Part shown: in pieces, positions 9,067 to 18,763 of the stretch
How the letters are laid out: each line of letters opens with the position of its first letter
Position numbering within the stretch: position 1 is the first letter of the stretch
Assembly: GCF_000241525.1 (NCBI RefSeq)
Contig: NZ_AHIL01000059.1
Coordinates: 33,314-97,313, forward strand
Direction: 5' to 3'
Source of the DNA: Comamonas testosteroni ATCC 11996
Lineage (GTDB): Bacteria; Pseudomonadota; Gammaproteobacteria; Burkholderiales; Burkholderiaceae_C
Length of the DNA stretch: 64,000 bases
Program-made: the position numbers and the translations under genes
Notes under the pieces: generated by a model
Databases searched by the model: none
The model's input: only the letters and a program-made list of their open reading frames with translations
Told to the model about the DNA's origin: nothing

Positions 9067-9293
9067 ATGCAGTTCACCTCGAAGACTTGCTCAGGCTCAA
9101 GCCCAGTCATCTGTGCGCATTTACCTGTGCGCATTTATCTGTGCACATTTCGTGGCTCGGTGGTGTCAGCCACCCTAAGGAGGATCTGCACCCCCCTGTT
9201 TTCATGCACCAATCCATCACAACCTATTGATTGCATTGAATTGGATTGGATTGAATTTCCAGAAAACGAGGTTTTGCAGAGGCCCCCTCATGC
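9067..9293. other. Gene-free stretch with short tandem repeats
   Basis: No gene is seen downstream of pilY1. It contains three head-to-tail units of CTGTGCGCATTTA with a 14-bp period (9111-9150; the third has CACATTT) and a simple ATTGATTGCATTGAATTGG run near 9228-9260. Confidence 0.55.
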
Positions 9294-12200
9294 TTATTTC
9301 ACCAGTTCACGCCAGCTAATGCGTCTACCCAGCGGCTTGGGTGAAGCGTAGGGAATGTCAATGTCCAAAGGCTTGTCCCTGTTGCCCGTCGTCGATATGT
9401 GATCGGTTGCCTTGCCATCGCCGGTGGTAGTGGTGGCATGTCCCGAGATCGTTGAGCCATCCACAATGATCGATACATCGCCCTTGCCATCCGGCCCTTG
9501 GATCACGGCCTGGCCAGTGTTGAAGTTCAGGTAATTGATCCAGCCATAGCCGCCTGCCAGGCACACATCGGGTGAAGGCACATTGCTGGCGATGACCAGG
9601 GTTGTGTTGGCTAAGCGCATGTCGATATTCACGCGCTCACCTGAGTCGGGCAAATCTACGTACCAGCCCTTGGCATCATCCTTGCAGTCCGTCGAACTGC
9701 CCAAGCACCTTATCGTGCGCGTGCGCTGGCCGCCCGCTCCGGTACTGGGCTCCAGCAGCATCTGATTGAGCCGGCTGCGCAGCGACTCCCCCGACATGCC
9801 ATCCATGCTGTCATCGAAGCCATAGACGCTTTGCGTACTCTTGTCTGCAAGATCGTATGAACCAAACAGCCTGCCGGTTCCCACCAGGATGCGCGGCCTC
9901 TCGGTCGCCGCAGACGTGGGCACCAGTTCCATACGCGTGGTAATGGGCTGAGGCTTGCTGCGTTCGTCAACGAGTTGAACGACCTTCTTCGCGCCCTTGG
10001 CTGAGCCGTCCTTATTGAACTCGAAGCGCCAGACATTGCCTTCCAGATCGCCGCCATACAGCAGCTGCGTAGTGTTGTCGGTGGCCGGGTTGCGCACGAA
10101 GTTGTTGATCTCCCTCAGGCCGCTGCCTGCCGTGGCAATCGTGTTGATGATGCTGCCGTCGTTGGCATCAAGCACATAGAGATACCCCTTGTTATCCGAA
10201 TTGTTGTAGCCCGAGGTCAGGAACACTGCCCAGCGGCCGTCAGGCAGCTTGGACACCAGTGGCCGCCCAAAGCTATGGCCCATGGTGGAGATGCTCGTGC
10301 TGTTGACTTCCCATAGCGGCTTGGGATCCTGCGGGTTGGTGATATCCAGCGCATAGTAGCCCTTGCCGCCCTTGTTGAATCCGCCCACCAGGATGGTTTT
10401 CCAGGTGCCGCCGGCCTGGATGTCGGCCGTCACCGCAGAGCCGTCCACAAAGTAGCGGTGACCGCCTTCATAGCTGACGCTGGCCAGTCTGGGCAGCTCC
10501 GGCATCACGGTCGTCGGCACAAAGGCCCAGGCCTCGCGTGCAGCCGTCTGCACCTGCTTGCTGCCTTCGATGCCGGAAGCACGCGGGTCCACCTCGGCAT
10601 AGAAGGCATGCAGCATGCCATCGTTACCGCCCACATACACCATCGGCGTGCGGCCGCGCTGGGCCAGCCGAAAGGCGCTATGGCCTGCATCCCGGTACTT
10701 GCGCAGTGGCTCCCCCACATACAGCGGCTGCGAGCCGATGATGTCGCCCAGCCTGCTCTCCCGCGTACGGTACAGCCTTCCATTCTGGTCCTTGGTGAAG
10801 CCCTCCTTGCTCTGGTCGCCACGGATGAAGTTCACCAGATTCTGGCCCACGGCCGCCTCCTTTTGCGCTTTCGACATCTGCTCGTACTGCGCCAGGCGGC
10901 TCGAGGCGTTTGTGCCGTCAAAGTTGCTTTGCAGGCTGCCCAACTCGCTCCATGTGAAAAGCTTTCGCGTCTTGCTGCCGTCCATGAAGTAGATCGTGCG
11001 GGGGTCGCTGGCCTGATCACGGGCATCGAGCCTGGCCCGTGCCGACCAGCCATCAATCTGTGTGCGCTGGCCCGATTGCGGATCGATCTTGTAGGCCAGC
11101 AGGTCGCCAGACCATCGGCCGGTCTTGTAAGTGGCGCCGTAGGCGTAGTGGCTGTCGGCACTTACCAGCGCAGAGGACACCGCCACGCCGGCCCCCGAAC
11201 CCGTGGCTGCGCGGATGTCTGTAAACACCTCGCTCAGGCCGGCCTCGATGGCTTTGGGATCATTGGCGCTGAAGTACAGGCCCCGGCCATTCACGGCGGT
11301 ATGCCAGAAATCATCGATGGATTGCCGTTGATCGTAGTTCGTCGTGCCCTCAATGGGCCAGATCGGCCAGGTCTTCTTGCCCGTGCGCAGGTCGGCAAAA
11401 TCGCCCCCACCATTCTTGTAGTTCTTGTCGTACTTGAGGTTCCCCGAAACGCCCATGCCAATCACATAGGTGCTCATGTGCTGCCAAGCAGCCTTGTCGT
11501 CCTCCGCTCCGTTACCTGCGGGCTTCACCACATTGTCGCTGTCAGGGCGAAGGTCGGTCGCATAGTAGTACTGGGCCACGTCGGCCAGCGAGTTGGTGCT
11601 TCCTCCTGTGGCGGCTTGCATATCCAATTCTTCGCAGGGCAACTTGCCACAGGCCGTGTGGGTAGGGGGAAGCTGTGTCCATGGGGGCGTTCCTGGCTGC
11701 GGCCGCCCTCCCGGGGGTTGTTCAAGCGGAAGCAGCGCCGCCCATTCCGCAGGTGCATAGCATCTTGGAGGGGACTCCAGGTCACCGCTGATGTCAATTG
11801 GGATACCATCCGTCGTTTTCGTCTCGACCGTGCCGGTCATCACCTTTTTGTCGGACCAATAGCTGCCCGCGTAGGTCTTCTGCCTGCCCAAGACTTCCAC
11901 GCAGGCCGGCGCAGAGCAATTGACGGGTTCATCGGCCACGATTTCGCTTGTGGACTGGCCCACGCCTGAGCAGTCCGTCACCTTTTTCGTGCTCGCGTTG
12001 TAGCCTGGGATACAGGCTTCCCCCTGGAGCACTGTGACGGTGTGGGGGCCGTCCTTGATGCACTGGATTTCGACACCATTGGCAGCCTTGCTCTTGCTGG
12101 CCTCGCAAGCCGCAAAGTCCGCTTCGGACTGCAAGTAGCTCAGTCCGCTGCCTGCCCCTTCATCGACCTTGCTGCAACTGCTGGTGGTCCAGCCATTGGC

Positions 12201-15194
12201 TTGCGTTGGATTCCCGCCCCCATCCAGCGAGGATTCGCAGGTGCCGTAGGCCATGTCCGTGGCTTCGGATTTGTCTATACAGTCGGTAACTTGCTTGAAG
12301 CCTATCGATGATTCCGAGCAGGAAGGCACGGATTTGCGTGTCTCGGTCTCGGTGGTGCATATGGTCTGCGTCCAACCATTGGCCGCCGAGGCGGCGCTGG
12401 CAGCGCACTGATTCGTTGCAACGTCAGCCGGATCGGGGGCATCAACAGTGCACCAGCTGACAATACAGCCATTTTCTGCCGTGGCGGCCTGTGGTGTGCA
12501 GGTGCCAGGTTCCTTGGCACGGCTCGCCGGCGGCTCAATGCCCTCCTTGCCTGGCGCTGGCTTGCACGATGGCGGGTCTGGGACTTTGCCCTTGTCTGCG
12601 CACTCGCGGCCGACCCAGCCATTGCTTGCCGAGGGAGCCTCATCCGAGCAGGTCTGCGCAGGCCACCAGATACTGCTTTTTTTCTCACAGGACAGACCTG
12701 CAGAATCACTTGTCTGGCAGGCGGAGGAGTCCTTCTGAACCGCACCGCTCCAAGTGCTCGGCAAGGGCGTGCATTCATGGAAATATCCGTCCTTATTCTC
12801 GCCGGATGTGCAAGACTTCGGAGGAACAGGCTCGCTCTCAGGGTCCCCACGGCTCCCGCACTGGGTATTCATGCGCCCCGGTTCATCGCCCAAGGGACCC
12901 GGGGTACAGAGTGGAGTCCACTCCTGGCCAGAAGACTTCTTGCATTCGTAATACAGGTTGTCGCTGGATGCATCCAGCACGGGGGTCGTCGTAATCTGGC
13001 AGCTATTGTCCGTGACCGATGCGTACTGCTCTTTTCCGCAATTGGTCGTCTTGAATCCATTGTCCTTGCTGGGCGACTCCCATTTGCATTCGTCGGCTGT
13101 GACGAATTTCTCCTCCTTGTGCTCCGTATTGCAATTGGAGAACTGCACCATTGAAAGAGAATCGCTGCCATGGCCTGGCGATGCAGCCAGGATTTTGTCC
13201 CGCAGGTCCGGGTGAATGGTCCTGCAAGAGGCAACAGGCCCGGAATAAGGTGCGACCGAGGTAGTACCTTCACATTGGATGAGCCCCCATCCAGGCACAT
13301 ACTGGCCATTTCTGCCACAAAAATCCTTTGCGCTGACGGGTACGGACAAGGTTTCGCACTCGACCTTGAAGAATCCGTCCATACCGGAAGAGCAGGACTG
13401 GACCACGCTCCCCTGGTCGCTGCCCTCCAGCCTGCAGCCGCCTGGAAATTGATCGCATACCGCTTTGTCCGTGGTCTTGAGGTCCTGCTCACCCACGGCA
13501 GGGTTCTTGTACCAGTAGAAATAGCGCTTTTGCAGGGTCTGTATGGCCAGGGCCGAAGCCCAGGGCGTTTGTGTTTCCGTACTCCAGGTGCTTGTCAACT
13601 TCCAGCGGTATTGCGTCTTGGAGACATAGTCCCAAGTAAGCAATTGCCTGTAGCGCTTGCGGGTGACGCTGTGTGTACCTTGCGAATACCAGTAGGACTG
13701 GACGCGCTTGGGCCATTCCAGTTGCTCCGTCATGTCGCTGATTTTTCTGAAGTGCTCTCGCAGCGTCCTCGTGCTTTTCTTCATCCAGCGAAGAGTGGCA
13801 GTGCGCCAGGTTTTCTTGAGAACGTCTTTCTTGACGATCTTTTTGTAGGTGGTCTCGGTCTTGGTGCCCCCGCCTGGCGTCGTCACCTTCCAGCCCAGGC
13901 TGCACGACATCGAGCCATAGCTGACGCTGGCATCGTGTACGTCTTTGGTGCCGTTGACCGAGCCATCGAAAATAGGCCGCGGGCGCAGCCCATCGGCATC
14001 GGTCAGCGATTCTGGCGGGCCGTCCTGCTGGCCTACCAGGGTTTTGCCATCGATCTTCACAGGCCCTGCGCTCTCTTGCCCGATGTTCCAGTACCCATCA
14101 GTGGTAACAATGGCGTAGTGGCGCTGGCAGGCCGACACCACGGGGTCGACGAAGGGCGTCATGCTGGCATTGATGCTGTCGCTTTGGCCTGCATAGTAGC
14201 GACCGACGCGAGCCAGCGCCTCGCGGGCGGGTGAGGAGCCGCCGGTCTTGATCGTCTGTATGGCCTCGAGCCACTGCTGTTTGCCGTCTTTGTTGAAGTC
14301 AGCGACCGGTAGAAACTTGCTGTGGGGCCCGACACCGGGATTGGCCACGGTCAGAAAGCCGATGCGAAAATTGTCGTTCAGTGTGGAAAAAGCCAGGCTG
14401 ACCGACGACTTGGCCATATTGATGCGCGTGCGGTAATAGCTATACCAGTTGGCGAAATTTTGCCTCTGGGCGGCTGGTATGGCTCTGCGTGTCCAAAATC
14501 CGTCTGGGCCACCGTTCCCCCGCCCCCAGATGTTGATGCTCTCCTCGTTGACGCGCAGTGTGCCGTCATCCACGCGCATTGAGTAATAGTCCAAACTGCT
14601 GCTGATCTTGTTGCAAACACCGACCTTTTCGGACGGATCCTCAAAGTGAGGCTCCGGTCTTGTTCCGGCAGCGTAGTAATTACGCCATTCAAAGAAATAG
14701 GCTGGCTGGGCGGGATCTTCAATATACGCCCTGCGGCGGGTGTCGTTGTCGTAGGCCTGAAAGTTCCTGGACAGGTCTACCGTGCCCAGAGACTGGTCGT
14801 AGCCGTCCTTCCAGGCGTTCTCAAACCTAGGCGCGTCCATATCCCGGCCATCAGGCCTCTTGGGCAGCACATAAGTGGTTTGCGGGTTGTAGTACAGCGT
14901 ATTGCACAGCGCGCTTTTGTAGCCGACGGGAAAGTAGGTGGTGCCGTCTGGCTCCCAGTCGTCGGGCATGTGGGTCCACTGCATGGAGTCAGAGGTGTCC
15001 AGAAGCAGCATCACGTTCGGCTTGTTCTGATCGGCCATGATGCCCAGCGGCGTGTCCGATATCTGCACGACATCCTGGGCCGGGGCGTCGGCCACGGCCA
15101 TGCGGCCAGCGAAGACCAGCATGCCCAAACTGATGACCCCTGCCAGCGACGCCGCTACGAATGGCCGCAGCCTATATGTCAGTTTCTGGTGCAT
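9294..15194 (-). CDS. pilY1: PilY1/PilC-type pilus tip adhesin and biogenesis protein
   Basis: A 1966-residue exported protein, far longer than typical PilY1 (1000-1200). A signal peptide ends near residue 36 (MAVADA). A von Willebrand A domain follows with the MIDAS DTSDS at residues 66-70. Residues of about 575-1150 form a Cys-rich insert built of many short Cys-spaced units, several with ANGW before the next Cys. From about residue 1470 the C-terminal PilY1 beta-propeller begins (SRLGDIIGSQPLYVG, MVYVGGNDGMLHAFYA, AWAFVPTTVMPELPRL), the part needed for pilus assembly. It is last in the minor pilin operon after pilX (139-bp gap). PilY1 sits with minor pilins at the pilus tip and acts in adhesion and surface sensing. 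The insert may be strain-specific adhesive tissue. Confidence 0.92.
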   Translation of the reverse strand: MHQKLTYRLRPFVAASLAGVISLGMLVFAGRMAVADAPAQDVVQISDTPLGIMADQNKPNVMLLLDTSDSMQWTHMPDDWEPDGTTYFPVGYKSALCNTLYYNPQTTYVLPKRPDGRDMDAPRFENAWKDGYDQSLGTVDLSRNFQAYDNDTRRRAYIEDPAQPAYFFEWRNYYAAGTRPEPHFEDPSEKVGVCNKISSSLDYYSMRVDDGTLRVNEESINIWGRGNGGPDGFWTRRAIPAAQRQNFANWYSYYRTRINMAKSSVSLAFSTLNDNFRIGFLTVANPGVGPHSKFLPVADFNKDGKQQWLEAIQTIKTGGSSPAREALARVGRYYAGQSDSINASMTPFVDPVVSACQRHYAIVTTDGYWNIGQESAGPVKIDGKTLVGQQDGPPESLTDADGLRPRPIFDGSVNGTKDVHDASVSYGSMSCSLGWKVTTPGGGTKTETTYKKIVKKDVLKKTWRTATLRWMKKSTRTLREHFRKISDMTEQLEWPKRVQSYWYSQGTHSVTRKRYRQLLTWDYVSKTQYRWKLTSTWSTETQTPWASALAIQTLQKRYFYWYKNPAVGEQDLKTTDKAVCDQFPGGCRLEGSDQGSVVQSCSSGMDGFFKVECETLSVPVSAKDFCGRNGQYVPGWGLIQCEGTTSVAPYSGPVASCRTIHPDLRDKILAASPGHGSDSLSMVQFSNCNTEHKEEKFVTADECKWESPSKDNGFKTTNCGKEQYASVTDNSCQITTTPVLDASSDNLYYECKKSSGQEWTPLCTPGPLGDEPGRMNTQCGSRGDPESEPVPPKSCTSGENKDGYFHECTPLPSTWSGAVQKDSSACQTSDSAGLSCEKKSSIWWPAQTCSDEAPSASNGWVGRECADKGKVPDPPSCKPAPGKEGIEPPASRAKEPGTCTPQAATAENGCIVSWCTVDAPDPADVATNQCAASAASAANGWTQTICTTETETRKSVPSCSESSIGFKQVTDCIDKSEATDMAYGTCESSLDGGGNPTQANGWTTSSCSKVDEGAGSGLSYLQSEADFAACEASKSKAANGVEIQCIKDGPHTVTVLQGEACIPGYNASTKKVTDCSGVGQSTSEIVADEPVNCSAPACVEVLGRQKTYAGSYWSDKKVMTGTVETKTTDGIPIDISGDLESPPRCYAPAEWAALLPLEQPPGGRPQPGTPPWTQLPPTHTACGKLPCEELDMQAATGGSTNSLADVAQYYYATDLRPDSDNVVKPAGNGAEDDKAAWQHMSTYVIGMGVSGNLKYDKNYKNGGGDFADLRTGKKTWPIWPIEGTTNYDQRQSIDDFWHTAVNGRGLYFSANDPKAIEAGLSEVFTDIRAATGSGAGVAVSSALVSADSHYAYGATYKTGRWSGDLLAYKIDPQSGQRTQIDGWSARARLDARDQASDPRTIYFMDGSKTRKLFTWSELGSLQSNFDGTNASSRLAQYEQMSKAQKEAAVGQNLVNFIRGDQSKEGFTKDQNGRLYRTRESRLGDIIGSQPLYVGEPLRKYRDAGHSAFRLAQRGRTPMVYVGGNDGMLHAFYAEVDPRASGIEGSKQVQTAAREAWAFVPTTVMPELPRLASVSYEGGHRYFVDGSAVTADIQAGGTWKTILVGGFNKGGKGYYALDITNPQDPKPLWEVNSTSISTMGHSFGRPLVSKLPDGRWAVFLTSGYNNSDNKGYLYVLDANDGSIINTIATAGSGLREINNFVRNPATDNTTQLLYGGDLEGNVWRFEFNKDGSAKGAKKVVQLVDERSKPQPITTRMELVPTSAATERPRILVGTGRLFGSYDLADKSTQSVYGFDDSMDGMSGESLRSRLNQMLLEPSTGAGGQRTRTIRCLGSSTDCKDDAKGWYVDLPDSGERVNIDMRLANTTLVIASNVPSPDVCLAGGYGWINYLNFNTGQAVIQGPDGKGDVSIIVDGSTISGHATTTTGDGKATDHISTTGNRDKPLDIDIPYASPKPLGRRISWRELVK

Positions 15195-15231
15195 CTCGAA
15201 CCTCCCTTTTCCAATCTCGGGTAGCCCGAGA

Positions 15232-15279
15232 GCCTGTCTTTCTGTTGGTCTGTCTGCCGGCCTGTCTGTTGGTCTGCAT
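15232..15279. repeat. CTGT-rich short tandem repeat between pilX and pilY1
   Basis: CTGTTGGTCTG occurs twice, separated by TCTGCCGGC and flanked by further CTGTCT units, about 40-80 bp before the pilY1 start. On the coding strand it reads as repeated CAGA units. Confidence 0.55.
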
Positions 15280-15333
15280 TCATGCCGAGCTGTCCAAGGT
15301 CTGCGTTTTGCCGCCAGCCATGAGCACCCACGG

Positions 15334-15912
15334 TCAATACACGGTCATCTGCACCAGGCTTAGGGTGCTGCGCGGGCCCGTGGCCCGTGCCGTGATGCGG
15401 TACATGGGGCGGGCGTTGCAAGAGGAAGCACTGCCTGCCGTCTCTGAGGGGCCTGGACAATCCAGCTCCTGCGGCAGCACGCAGCTTTGGCCAGCCGCAT
15501 CCCAGCGGCCAGCGTCCCTGCACAGCCGGTGAATGAGAAATTCCACCTTGTTGCCCAGGCCATCGTCTTCGGTGACCAGCTTGGCCTGGCTCCAGTCCAG
15601 CGGCGCCCCGGGGTCATGGCTGGCGAAGTAGCCACTGTCGGCGTCGGCCTCCAGCGTCGCACTGCCAGCGGAATACAGCGCATCAAGCTGGGCCATGCCT
15701 CTCTCCAGCCCCAAGTCGGCACCCGATGTGGCTCCTTGCTTGAGCGCAAGGCTGCCTGCCATGCCGGCGCCCTGAGTGGAGGTGCGCACCACGGCCAGGC
15801 CGGTGAGCGTCATCACCAGTAGCACGATCAATGCGACCAGAAGGATGACGCCGCGTTGCGGGTCCTGCCTGGGGGGCCTGGGGCGATGTGTGGGTGAATG
15901 CACGGCTTTCAT
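15334..15912 (-). CDS. pilX: Minor pilin assembly protein PilX
   Basis: The start at 15912 overlaps the pilW stop as ATGA, so the two are translationally coupled. The 192-residue product has a positively charged leader, then RGVILLVALIVLLVMTLTGL, the PilX N-terminus, which lacks the Glu5 found in other prepilins, and a C-terminal region with three or four Cys for disulfides. PilX is a tip-complex minor pilin that works with PilW and PilY1 to prime pilus assembly. An upstream Met at 15984 would extend deep into pilW and is rejected. Confidence 0.88.
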   Translation of the reverse strand: MKAVHSPTHRPRPPRQDPQRGVILLVALIVLLVMTLTGLAVVRTSTQGAGMAGSLALKQGATSGADLGLERGMAQLDALYSAGSATLEADADSGYFASHDPGAPLDWSQAKLVTEDDGLGNKVEFLIHRLCRDAGRWDAAGQSCVLPQELDCPGPSETAGSASSCNARPMYRITARATGPRSTLSLVQMTVY

Positions 15913-17039
15913 AGCTGCTGACCCCATAGCGTGTTGCGCAGCGGGACAATGCTTTCGTACACCCGGTAGCGGTAGTGCATCCACTCATCCCCGTCTCCCA
16001 TGCTGAATTGCTTGGTGCCGTTGGCCCAGCGGGGGGCTGAGTTGGTGACTTTGTCTTTTTCGTAGTGCGGAATACGCATCAATACGGCGATACGCACAGC
16101 AAGAATCTGCTCCCACCTGGTTGCATCGGGAGAAAGCGAGGCGGTCCATTCGGCTTCTTCATCGATCGCGCCATTGGCGTTGGCGTCATAGCCGTATTCG
16201 GCCTGAAGTTGCAATATGTCATGGGCCACGGCGACCTTGTCCGTCTCGGTTTCGTCGAGATGGTTGTAGCGGGTCAGTTGCTTCTTCTCGTCCACGCTCC
16301 AGACGGTAAGGGTCGGCTCCGGCCCCAGGCTGTAGAGCATGCCTTCGCCCAGACTGCTTTTGCTCGAATCCAGGAGGCTGGTGTAAGCGCCATCATTGCG
16401 CGTGGCCTCGACCTCCTGGCCTTGGTAAAAATCCTGGTAGGAGCCGGTCTTTCGATGGACTTTGTTTTTGTTGGCGGCTGCCGTCGCGGATGTCGGGTCG
16501 GCCCCGGCGGTCACTTCCATCAGCAGGCAGTTGTCGGTGAAGCTGTCGCTGGTGCCCAGGATCACATCGCCGGCCTGGAAGCCCGCGTTCGATCTCTCCA
16601 TCTTGAACTCACCGCCACTGCTGCCCACATAGCGGGCGCCAGCAAACATATTGCTGGAAGAGCCCGTCAGCACCCAGATTCTCCCGTCTGCTATGCGCAC
16701 AGGTAGCAGCGGGAAGTCGAAAGCGGCCGTACTGCGTCCGCTGTTGTACGCTTTCACTGAGCAGTTGAGATAGCGGGCGTCGATGCTTGCAAACCCCAGC
16801 CCTGCCGAGCGGATATCGCGTTCAATGGCGAACAATGCCATGGAGCCTGCCGTCTGCGCTTCACTGATCGAGACGATGGTGCGCCGCCGCCCTTCGGACG
16901 TGGCATACAACTGGTAGATGGCCAGCATGCTGGCCAGACCTATGGCCAACCCCACCATGATTTCGATCAGGGAAAAACCGAGGGATCGACCCATCGCCGG
17001 TGGCCTTGCGCATGGGCGCTTGCGTTTGTACATTGGCAT
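15909..17039 (-). CDS. pilW: Minor pilin PilW
   Basis: A 376-residue prepilin. The type IV leader GRSLGF^SLIEIMVGLAIG has cleavage after Gly-Phe context and Glu at mature position 5. It continues with SMLAIYQLYATSEGRRRT and FAIERDIRSAGLG, a PilW hallmark. The large C-terminal globular region contains the usual single D-region Cys residues. It sits between pilV (3-bp gap) and pilX (4-bp overlap). Function is by family: part of the tip priming complex. Confidence 0.88.
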   Translation of the reverse strand: MPMYKRKRPCARPPAMGRSLGFSLIEIMVGLAIGLASMLAIYQLYATSEGRRRTIVSISEAQTAGSMALFAIERDIRSAGLGFASIDARYLNCSVKAYNSGRSTAAFDFPLLPVRIADGRIWVLTGSSSNMFAGARYVGSSGGEFKMERSNAGFQAGDVILGTSDSFTDNCLLMEVTAGADPTSATAAANKNKVHRKTGSYQDFYQGQEVEATRNDGAYTSLLDSSKSSLGEGMLYSLGPEPTLTVWSVDEKKQLTRYNHLDETETDKVAVAHDILQLQAEYGYDANANGAIDEEAEWTASLSPDATRWEQILAVRIAVLMRIPHYEKDKVTNSAPRWANGTKQFSMGDGDEWMHYRYRVYESIVPLRNTLWGQQL

Positions 17040-17042
17040 GCC

Positions 17043-17555
17043 CTAGTGCACGAAAGCCTGGATCTGGTAGTTGCGCACGGCCGGGTCATTGGGCCCTTGC
17101 CAGCACAGCGTGACAGTGATCCGGTTGTCGTGCGCCGCATCAATCCTGACTTGCTGCATGGCAGCCGTGGCGCCAGGCAGGCCATGCACGTTGGGTTGCT
17201 CACCCCGTGCGGCTTTGAGCACGCCTTTGAACGTGGAGTCTCCTGCGCTACTGCCGCTGAAGTCGCACATCTCGCCATCGGGCTGGTGCTGGAACGCTGT
17301 AAGCGAGCTCGCCAGATTTTCTGGCGAGCTGCGGCTCACTTTGAGTTCGATCAGCCGCACGATCTGCGCAGCGAACATGCCCGCCTCCGTGCGGTACTGC
17401 GCATGGCCGGCCCAGGTCGCAGACTTCATGGTCAGCCCGGCAATTCCGAGGATGCCAGTCATGACGATGACGATGGATACAAGTGACTCGATCAGCACAA
17501 TGCCGTGCTGGTTGCGACCCTGTCTTGCGCCTGTACTGGCGGGCGAAGTCAGCAT
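17043..17555 (-). CDS. pilV: Minor pilin PilV
   Basis: A 170-residue prepilin with leader NQHG^IVLIESLVSIVIVMTG, Glu5 and the PilV-type GILGIAGLTMKS. Downstream are AGHAQYRTEAGMFAAQIVRLIEL, conserved in PilV, and a C-terminal pair of Cys. It overlaps the end of fimT by 7 bp and is followed by pilW after 3 bp, so it is co-transcribed. Role by family: minor pilin of the priming complex. Confidence 0.87.
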   Translation of the reverse strand: MLTSPASTGARQGRNQHGIVLIESLVSIVIVMTGILGIAGLTMKSATWAGHAQYRTEAGMFAAQIVRLIELKVSRSSPENLASSLTAFQHQPDGEMCDFSGSSAGDSTFKGVLKAARGEQPNVHGLPGATAAMQQVRIDAAHDNRITVTLCWQGPNDPAVRNYQIQAFVH

Positions 17556-18118
17556 TTGCGGTTATCTCCGTTGTTTGAAATGCCTGGATCGCACAAACGA
17601 ACCTGTCCGCCAAGCGATATGACGACATGCAGGCAGCGGGGACCCCGGGGATAGCAGGTGTCCGCTGCGGGGCCCAGGAATTTGACGATCTGGTTGACGG
17701 AGGCCGCACCCTGGCCATCGAACTGCACGACGGCCTCGTTGGCCGCCACGCGCAGTCCCGTGGTTCGTGCCTCCTGCGGATCTTTGCTGTCAACCCATTC
17801 CGTTCCCTCGAGCGTGCTCCAGTCGACTCCCTGCGGGCCACCACCAGCCAGCATTACCCAGCCGAGGCCATTCACACTGGCAGTGGGCTGTGAAGCGCGG
17901 GGATCATCGGTCAGCAGGAGACGTACCTCGGCATTGCGACGTACGGCCTCGGCGCGCGCCAGTTGTGCGCCGCTGTAATAGGTCTGTGCCGCCGCGCGGA
18001 TGCGAGCGTCGGTCAGGTAGGCGCTGGCGCTGGGCAGCGTCATCAGCATGAAGAAGACTGTGAGACCCAGGCCCACGAGCATCTCGACAAGGGTGAAGCC
18101 CTGTACGGCGCGGCGCAT
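17549..18118 (-). CDS. fimT: FimT/GspH-family minor pilin
   Basis: The start at 18118 overlaps the pilE stop as ATGA; the 189-residue product begins MRRAVQG^FTLVEMLVGLG, a canonical type IV prepilin leader with Glu5. The GspH/FimT domain follows (RAAAQTYYSGAQLARAEAVRRN, the family signature). A C-terminal Cys-containing tail ends CDPGISNNGDNRKC. FimT-like pilins contribute to minor pilin complexes and in some bacteria to DNA binding in transformation. Upstream Met at 18151 would fuse into pilE and is less likely. Confidence 0.88.
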   Translation of the reverse strand: MRRAVQGFTLVEMLVGLGLTVFFMLMTLPSASAYLTDARIRAAAQTYYSGAQLARAEAVRRNAEVRLLLTDDPRASQPTASVNGLGWVMLAGGGPQGVDWSTLEGTEWVDSKDPQEARTTGLRVAANEAVVQFDGQGAASVNQIVKFLGPAADTCYPRGPRCLHVVISLGGQVRLCDPGISNNGDNRKC

Positions 18119-18552
18119 CAGCAACTTCCATCCCTGCGTGAAGACCAGCAATTTGCTTCAGGCTTCGTCCAGCCAGTAGGCGTTGCGGCAGTCTTGCGCA
18201 CGCCCTTGGTGTCAAGGGTGAAGACAAAACCACCCATGCTGCCCTTGCCTGTGGCGGTGACCTTGGGGGGTGTTTCGTCCAGGGAGCAGGTGTACTTGAA
18301 GTGGCTGGTTTCCGCAGGCAAAGGCGCGATCGAGTCCGCCTCGCAGGCACCGGTGTACTTGCGGTAATCCTGGAAATACTGCTCCAGCTTGGCCCCCATG
18401 TCCGCAAGAGGCACCAGGCCATCGACGATGCGTCCGCGTTTGAGGTAGTCGCTATAGCTAGGCACGGCGATTGCCATCAGGATGCCCATCATGGCTATGA
18501 CGATCAGAAGTTCGATCAGTGTGAAGCCTCTCACACACTCACTCTTATGCAT
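18118..18552 (-). CDS. pilE: PilE-like type IV minor pilin
   Basis: A 144-residue prepilin, first gene of the six-gene operon. The leader is MHKSECVRG^FTLIELLIVIAM, with Glu5. It continues with AVPSYSDYLKRGRIVDGL, typical of the PilE/ComP minor pilin group in minor pilin operons of beta- and gamma-proteobacteria. The C-terminal disulfide loop (CEAD to CSLD, then CWSSRRDGSC) is present. Because it is linked to fimT-pilVWXY1 it is more likely the minor PilE than the major pilin PilA. Confidence 0.87.
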   Translation of the reverse strand: MHKSECVRGFTLIELLIVIAMMGILMAIAVPSYSDYLKRGRIVDGLVPLADMGAKLEQYFQDYRKYTGACEADSIAPLPAETSHFKYTCSLDETPPKVTATGKGSMGGFVFTLDTKGVRKTAATPTGWTKPEANCWSSRRDGSC

Positions 18553-18763
18553 TGATACTCAGACTCAGTTTTTATTTAATTCAGGGCGCGAATTTAGGCG
18601 GAAACCCAGAAAAACTCCCACAGCAAAATTTCAAAATAAGACTATTCTTATAGAAACCAAGGAGTCCTGTGCGTAAAGTGCATTCATCAATCCGAGTTCC
18701 ATGGATTAATCATGGGAAATATTGTTGGCGCCGGAATTAACAACCCCATCATTATCATGATTT

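Noticed and set aside
10458..11969. Long plus-strand open frame (503 codons) inside pilY1
   Set aside because: It is the antisense shadow of the high-GC pilY1 gene; no RBS and no domain.
13170..14234. Plus-strand open frame (354 codons) antisense to pilY1
   Set aside because: Same reason: antisense of the Cys-rich insert, no recognisable protein family.
18553..18763. Possible CRISPR-like or RNA feature in the AT-rich stretch before pilE
   Set aside because: No regular repeat-spacer pattern or RNA fold signature could be seen.
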